Origin: an uncultured Blautia sp.
Lineage (GTDB): Bacteria; Bacillota; Clostridia; Lachnospirales; Lachnospiraceae
Direction of reading: 5' to 3'
NCBI GenBank assembly: GCA_934371915.1
Contig: CAKROE010000112.1
Coordinates: forward strand, 1-6,780
DNA: 6,780 nucleotides
Shown: positions 4,301 to 6,780 of the stretch, one piece after another
How the letters are laid out: each line of letters begins with the position of its first letter
Position numbering within the stretch: position 1 is the stretch's first letter
Notes under the pieces: generated by a model
Told to the model about the DNA's origin: nothing
Database searches by the model: none
The model's input: the letters and a program-made list of their open reading frames with translations, nothing else
Position numbers and translations under genes: made by a program

Positions 4301-6780
4301 ATCGGAGATGCAGGACTGTGGGGCTATCATAATGTAAACTCTTCTTCTCTGTCTGTAAATGATAATGATGATGTTACCCTCAGTGAAAGCAAATATTCCA
4401 GCGGTTTTGAGGAAGAGGTTGGATATGATGAGGTTATTTCAAGTAGTTCCATGACAATCAAGAATGCAAGTGAACTTATAAAATCAGATCAGGCACTGTA
4501 TGCGCTTGACAGAGGGCAGAATTATCCTATAACTTCAGGGGAAATTGCGAAAGCAGTGAAAGCGATCAAAGATTCGAAGGATGGATATACCTATTCGACA
4601 AAGGATAATCTGACAAATTCTTATGAGTTCAGCCCATCTATACAGGTGTACAAAAATAAGGCAGATGAACTGGCCTCACAGGCAGGCAAAGATGTTACTC
4701 CGTTACTGAATGCAGGATTTTCGCTTCATTATACGCATGGATGGTCAACAGAAACATCCAATGGTGCAGTAAAAGATCACACAGTTCTTCAGAATGTGGA
4801 TTCTTCCAGCACGATAGAACGTGCCAGAAATGATGCTGACAATCACAATATTGCAGAAGTAATGCTTTTTGCTGCAAAAGGTGTATCTGAACAGTTAAAA
4901 GACCTTCTGCATTTGGGAACATCAAGTATCGGAAATATATTAAAGCTCGGCTCGGCTTCCATTTCATCGAAAGCACTGACAGGAAAGAACTGGATGGTAA
5001 ATCTGCTCGGCAGAAAGAAAGAGTCTGCACAGGATATTGCAGAAAGCTATGCGGTATATACAGCGGCCAGTGAAGCGGAAGCCGTACAGATTGGAGAAGG
5101 AAATACAGAAGCAGCAGAAACAGCAAATACGGTGGGTGATGTTTTTATTGTATCAGTTACCGACGAAGATAAAAACGAAGAAGTAGCTGATTTTTCCGGT
5201 GCAGATCTGAAAATCACTCTCAGCTATACAGCGGAAGAACTTCAGAATGCAGGAGCAACTCTTGCGGACGTTTCTGATCTTGCTATTTATCGTCTTGATA
5301 AAGAAAATAATGTCTATGTTTATGTGGACAGTGAAGTGGATGAAAATGCGCAGCAGGTAACCGCACCGGTAGATAAGGCCGGCGAGTATATCCTGATCTA
5401 TGATGGCGCTGCACCATCTGTTACAGATATTAATGTTGTAGGAAGAACGACAGAAAATCCTGTAATTACAGCAAATATCACAGACATCAGCGGAGTTTCT
5501 TCTGTAACGGTGGATCTGGACGGAGAAGCGCTGGTAACAGAGGCAGATTTTGCGGATTATTATGACAAATCTACAGGTGAATTTTCTTATAAAATGGATA
5601 CAGCACTCAGCAAAGGTGATCATACTATAAGCTTTACGGCTGTGGATGGAAAAGGCAAAGCAGGCGACAGCGTAGAGTATCCGTTTAATGTAGGAGATGC
5701 GCCGAAGTTTAAAGAAATTTTTGTGCCGAAGTATACTCTGGATGGAGAAAGTACAACAATCCGGGCAAAAGTTGAGACAGATACCGACGAAAAATATATT
5801 GTAAGTGCAAAAGTGTGGGTCGGAAGATACAGCCAGTCTCAGGAAAACATTATCTGTAATATGACAGAAACAGAAGATGGATGCTGGGAAGGCACCTTTG
5901 CACCGCAGGATGTAAATGATGAATTTAATGTTCAGCTGACAGTCAGCAACGGAAACGGAGATGAAACACAGAGCGAGGTTTACATCAACAAGTTCGCAGA
6001 GGGAGACGAATCTTTAACATACGATTTCGGCGATATCAAATACGAGTTTAATCCTGTGACAGGTACAATAGACTACATTTCCACGAAAAAAACAGAGGTT
6101 GAGATTCCTGCACAGATTGAAGGAAAACCTGTACAAAAATTAGAATGCAATTTTTCTGGTATAAAAACACTGACAATTCCGGAGTGTATTACAGAAATTG
6201 ATTCATACTGCGATGACGACCTCGTTGTCAGAGGATATACAAATTCTCAGGCTGAGTTCTGGGCAAAAACCCAAAATCTGACATTTGAATCTCTGGGAAC
6301 AGGAAACGCAGGTTACAGTGGAACATTCGGAAGAGTTTCCTGGAATTTTAAAGACAGTGTGCTTACACTTGCCGGTGACGGAGAGATGTATTCAAAATGG
6401 GAAGCAGATGATTACCCATGGTATGAGTTGAGAAATGACATTACAAAAGTTGTGATCAAAGAAGGCGTAACAAATATAGGGTATGCGGCTTTTGATACGG
6501 ATTATTTCAAAAAACTGAAAGAAGTTGAAATCGCAAAGAGTGTTACGGAAATTAAATATGGTAACTTCATGGCATGCGATACAATTTACGGATATTACGG
6601 AAGTGAAGCAGAGAAATATGCCTCCAATCATGATATAGCATTCAAAGCTCTTGAAGCTCTGAGCGGAAAATTCGGTGATAATGATGAATTTACCTGGAAA
6701 TATGAAAGCAATACACTTACAATTTCCGGTACAGGCAATCTTCCGGACTATACAAAAGGCGATAAGAAGAGACCATGGTC
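1253..6780 (+). CDS. Giant secreted BspA-like (LRR_5) surface protein, 3' end outside window
   Basis: The frame from ATG 1253 stays open to the last base: 1,842 codons plus two bases, no stop. AGGAGG at 1241-1246, six bases upstream, fixes the start. Residues 1-28 are a signal peptide and 33-122 an acidic linker. A G..W..PW cap module lies at 129-164, and LRR_5 repeats at 177-655 end in a cap at 651-674. Residues 689-1294 are unassigned, 1295-1386 are beta-rich, and 1388-1480 and 1482-1581 look Ig-like. A decayed LRR_5 patch (1587-1682) and two more cap modules (1690-1723, 1805-1842) follow. BspA-type LRR proteins of gut and oral bacteria and of Trichomonas are surface proteins, some binding fibronectin or host cells; an adhesive role here is inferred. 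No catalytic motif was recognised. A sortase motif or wall-binding repeats would lie downstream, so the anchoring mode is unknown. It has its own promoter and is not part of the atp operon. Confidence 0.93.
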   Translation, partial: MKKKLLNQLISVSLSAAMLAGSVYTVPAADFTSEEIVTQSDDGEAFGDSTEGSTDSSVNSGETEDEVIIEDENDFSDDSSEEEPDIEITPDDEDNSADAEEITVEEDTEFDDSTSGEEATFDTNAPLKEGTCGKNLTWMISADHILYIDGTGDMDDWGQSRAPWRFSVNNPLYYFDKAVISEGVTSIGDYAFEGTGISSVNIPSTVKKIGKYAFTGVKFEGTSALKLNSNIEEIGEHAFSGSGLTSLNLKDLHLDKVPDGLVINCEKLMSFTFPSGVKEIGEYAFADCSSLSVMNIPDGITYIGGAAFENCTGLTNVYIPNTVSYMDYIKERNEQLHGVFTGCSNLKTAGNGATYSINFGWRSGESLPTYAFMCADKLESVVLPEGMTGVEELENKREYGAFRDCVNLTRVSIPESFTNFGYGLFYGCKSLGQIQIPSGVKELNGTFIGCKLLTEVVIPEGVTNLAATFANCSSLTKVNIPDTVVSFMGIGHNFWQFGAFENCSELKKLTVPGTVEYIDSSDFKGTPMDSVGPIGSGMALEYGWTEKIPAHAFRAMKIQEVRFPDTITEIGEGAFSQCAELKRIALPEGLTEISTYLLSECKNLTTVKLPEKLTQIDYRAFEECPSLKNIRFRGDAFVSCYDAFVGDELTAWYPADNKTWKKSKRQNYGGQITWKKYKNGKPVDNEKTRTVTINGGGQATARFFFCDDDGNAVPEENFTYERRAGNQNGQVYRYNKAEIMTDIDGGYEFTTPYYTYSSDESKNTDDVEYIAEWTDDAGKKHKEEFTVHVKVVPMVYSETWTAGLGSTVSSGAKEWKWFEYGHDSESQITLKHKADGTEDLVLGITLSYAAKAKLERDGKWGTDKNSNIRVLKASGSDKATSYSSYSTTLANFDIHNTNQQKLLASYLELMMLIKADITGVNSVLEMIFGKSLISGAMKNFEISEQGIKVSVSGSSSVLNLKTDSLGDIFDVKLGGLNGSTTYSAAQNWDENGNESFSAGVKSSSQFALVSTGTLSLIGDAGLWGYHNVNSSSLSVNDNDDVTLSESKYSSGFEEEVGYDEVISSSSMTIKNASELIKSDQALYALDRGQNYPITSGEIAKAVKAIKDSKDGYTYSTKDNLTNSYEFSPSIQVYKNKADELASQAGKDVTPLLNAGFSLHYTHGWSTETSNGAVKDHTVLQNVDSSSTIERARNDADNHNIAEVMLFAAKGVSEQLKDLLHLGTSSIGNILKLGSASISSKALTGKNWMVNLLGRKKESAQDIAESYAVYTAASEAEAVQIGEGNTEAAETANTVGDVFIVSVTDEDKNEEVADFSGADLKITLSYTAEELQNAGATLADVSDLAIYRLDKENNVYVYVDSEVDENAQQVTAPVDKAGEYILIYDGAAPSVTDINVVGRTTENPVITANITDISGVSSVTVDLDGEALVTEADFADYYDKSTGEFSYKMDTALSKGDHTISFTAVDGKGKAGDSVEYPFNVGDAPKFKEIFVPKYTLDGESTTIRAKVETDTDEKYIVSAKVWVGRYSQSQENIICNMTETEDGCWEGTFAPQDVNDEFNVQLTVSNGNGDETQSEVYINKFAEGDESLTYDFGDIKYEFNPVTGTIDYISTKKTEVEIPAQIEGKPVQKLECNFSGIKTLTIPECITEIDSYCDDDLVVRGYTNSQAEFWAKTQNLTFESLGTGNAGYSGTFGRVSWNFKDSVLTLAGDGEMYSKWEADDYPWYELRNDITKVVIKEGVTNIGYAAFDTDYFKKLKEVEIAKSVTEIKYGNFMACDTIYGYYGSEAEKYASNHDIAFKALEALSGKFGDNDEFTWKYESNTLTISGTGNLPDYTKGDKKRPW
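1349..1618 (+). other. Acidic, Ser/Asp/Glu-rich low-complexity linker
   Basis: Residues 33-122 contain about 39 Asp or Glu in 90 positions and many Ser and Thr. No Lys or Arg occurs between K4 and K128. Hydrophobic residues appear only as isolated pairs such as VII and IEI. The segment is almost certainly disordered and strongly negative. In Gram-positive surface proteins such a stretch just after the signal peptide is usually a flexible spacer, and it may bind divalent cations. The bias toward GAT/GAA/TCT codons also creates long open frames on the opposite strand that should not be taken as genes. Confidence 0.8.
1637..1744 (+). repeat. Cap module copy 1 (G-W-GTGDM-W-PW motif) before the LRR array
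   Basis: Residues 129-164 follow the pattern C-G-x4-W, then LYIDGTGDMDDW, then APW. This short beta module commonly precedes LRR_5 repeats in Lachnospiraceae-type surface proteins and probably caps the solenoid. Two further copies lie at 6320-6421 and 6665-6778. Shared positions are a Gly, a Trp, the core L-x-I-x-G-x-G-x-M or its variant, and the final Pro-Trp. The cysteine C132 is present only in this copy. Confidence 0.75.
1781..3217 (+). repeat. LRR_5 (BspA-type) leucine-rich repeat array, about 18 units
   Basis: Residues 177-655 are built from units of about 22-24 residues with the pattern P-x-G-V-x-x-I-G-x-x-A-F-x-x-C-x-x-L-x-x-V-x-I. Clear units include PSGVKEIGEYAFADCSSL, PDGITYIGGAAFENCTGL, PEGVTNLAATFANCSSL and PDTITEIGEGAFSQCAEL. 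I count about 18 by eye. Several carry insertions (around residues 326-350, 388-396, 497-504 and 525-545), so the array is irregular. The last turn runs into AWYP (651-654) and YGGQITW (668-674), a C-terminal cap often seen after such arrays. The fold is expected to be a curved solenoid whose exposed face binds protein or glycan partners; the partner is unknown. Confidence 0.88.
3317..5134 (+). other. Unassigned central region of the surface protein (residues 689-1294)
   Basis: I do not recognise a family here. Residues 689-795 look beta-rich (TVTINGGGQATARFFF, later EEFTVHVKVV) and could be an Ig-like or similar sandwich. From about 796 the sequence has alternating strands, with the aromatic patch EWKWFEYGHD near 814-823. 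Two stretches are predominantly helical by eye: residues 899-940 (LLASYLELMMLIKADI) and 1204-1275 (LFAAKGVSEQLKDLLHLG, then the basic GRKK). Between them lies a Ser/Thr/Asn-rich, strand-like stretch. No transmembrane span, catalytic triad, sortase motif or metal-binding signature was found. Helical pieces embedded in a Ser/Thr-rich surface protein could form a stalk or a self-assembly domain, but that is speculation. Confidence 0.5.
5135..5410 (+). other. Beta-rich domain ahead of the Ig-like domains
   Basis: Residues 1295-1386 read GDVFIVSVTDEDKNEEV, then LKITLSYTAEEL, LAIYRLDKENNVYVYVDSEV, and finally a VDKAGEYILIYDGA end. The order (strand, Y-T-x-E-E-L turn, a strand with I-Y-R-L-D, then V-D-x-x-G-x-Y-x-L) is common in large bacterial surface proteins just before Ig-like repeats, where a modular spacer role is assumed. 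I cannot name the family from sequence alone. Confidence 0.5.
5414..5692 (+). other. Bacterial Ig-like domain 1 of the surface protein
   Basis: Residues 1388-1480 begin PSVTDINVVG and continue VITANITDISGVSSVTVDLDG, a G-E-F-S-Y strand, then GDHTISFTAVDGKGKAGDSV. The D-x-S-G-V...V-x-L-D-G...G-x-H-x-I-x-F-x-A-x-D-x-x-G pattern is typical of bacterial Ig-like folds in adhesins and cell-wall proteins. These act mainly as stalk modules that hold the functional part away from the cell. Confidence 0.7.
5696..5995 (+). other. Probable second Ig-like domain of the surface protein
   Basis: Residues 1482-1581 start with APKFKEIFVPKYTLDG and alternate strands: STTIRAKVET, VSAKVWVG, CWEGTFAPQD, FNVQLTVSNGNGD. 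The W-E-G-T-F-x-P strand, and the L-T-V-S-x-G-x-G-D-E-T end matching the equivalent end of domain 1, suggest a second immunoglobulin-type sandwich. Similarity to domain 1 is structural in style rather than close in sequence, so confidence is lower. Confidence 0.5.
6011..6298 (+). repeat. Decayed LRR_5 patch with terminal cap (residues 1587-1682)
   Basis: The start YEFNPVTGTIDYISTKKTEV with VEIPAQIEGKPVQKLE matches the usual opening of BspA-type segments (a V-x-I-P-x-x-I-x-G-K-P-V phrase). TLTIPECITEID is one LRR turn, but the expected A-F-x-x-C is replaced by SYCDDD. The end (VRGYTNSQAEFWAKTQNL, then F-E-S-L-G) is the common G-x-x-x-S-x-A-E-x-x-A-x-x-x-x-x-x-F cap. The patch seems to be a full LRR domain shortened to about one and a half turns plus its cap. 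Confidence 0.65.
6320..6780 (+). repeat. Tandem cap-module/LRR unit: copy 2 complete, copy 3 cut by window end
   Basis: Residues 1690-1723 are cap module copy 2 (G-T-F-x-x-V-S-W, L-T-L-A-G-D-G-E-M-Y, Y-P-W). Two short LRR turns follow (VVIKEGVTNIGYAAF and VEIAKSVTEI), then the end cap YYGSEAEKYASNHDIAF. Residues 1805-1842 start copy 3 (F-T-W, LTISGTGNLPDY, R-P-W) and run off the window. The final Trp of copy 2 (W1723) and of copy 3 (W1842) are 119 residues apart, so this is a tandem repeat of about 119 residues that probably continues downstream. Confidence 0.7.

Noticed and set aside
5153..5623. 156-codon - strand open frame, rich in Cys, Ile and Arg
   Set aside because: The composition is odd and no family is recognisable. 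It lies fully within the continuous + strand frame over the beta-rich and Ig-like domains.

Overview
The window looks like a chromosomal segment from a Gram-positive anaerobe of the Clostridia, most likely a Lachnospiraceae-type gut bacterium. This is inferred from moderate GC, strong AGGAGG ribosome binding sites, the atpD-atpC order ending an ATP synthase operon, and the style of the downstream BspA-like (LRR_5) surface protein. No marker here allows a genus or species call.

Layout, all on the + strand. Positions 1-668 hold the C-terminal 221 residues of the F1 ATP synthase beta subunit (atpD, cut by the window start). After a 12-base gap comes atpC (epsilon subunit, 681-1082). A convincing intrinsic terminator (1091-1126) closes that operon. 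A short intergenic stretch carries a promoter-like sequence (TTGTTT, 17 bp, extended -10 TGCTATAGT) and a small leader hairpin. At 1253, behind a perfect AGGAGG, a very large open reading frame starts and runs unbroken to the last base: at least 1,842 codons, with no stop in the window.

The large protein reads as secreted. In order it has a signal peptide, an acidic Ser/Asp/Glu linker without a single Lys or Arg, a G..W..PW cap module, about 18 LRR_5 (BspA-type) repeats ending in a WYP/GGQITW cap, roughly 600 residues that I cannot assign, a beta-rich domain, two Ig-like domains, a decayed LRR_5 patch, and then the cap module again, twice, about 119 residues apart. Its C-terminus, and any cell-wall anchor, lie beyond the window.

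Functionally the window joins two unrelated units: the end of a housekeeping energy operon, and an independently transcribed giant cell-surface protein probably involved in adhesion or in contact with host or other bacteria. I found no RNA genes, mobile elements, CRISPR arrays or defence genes. The part most likely to be undescribed is the unassigned centre of the giant protein.
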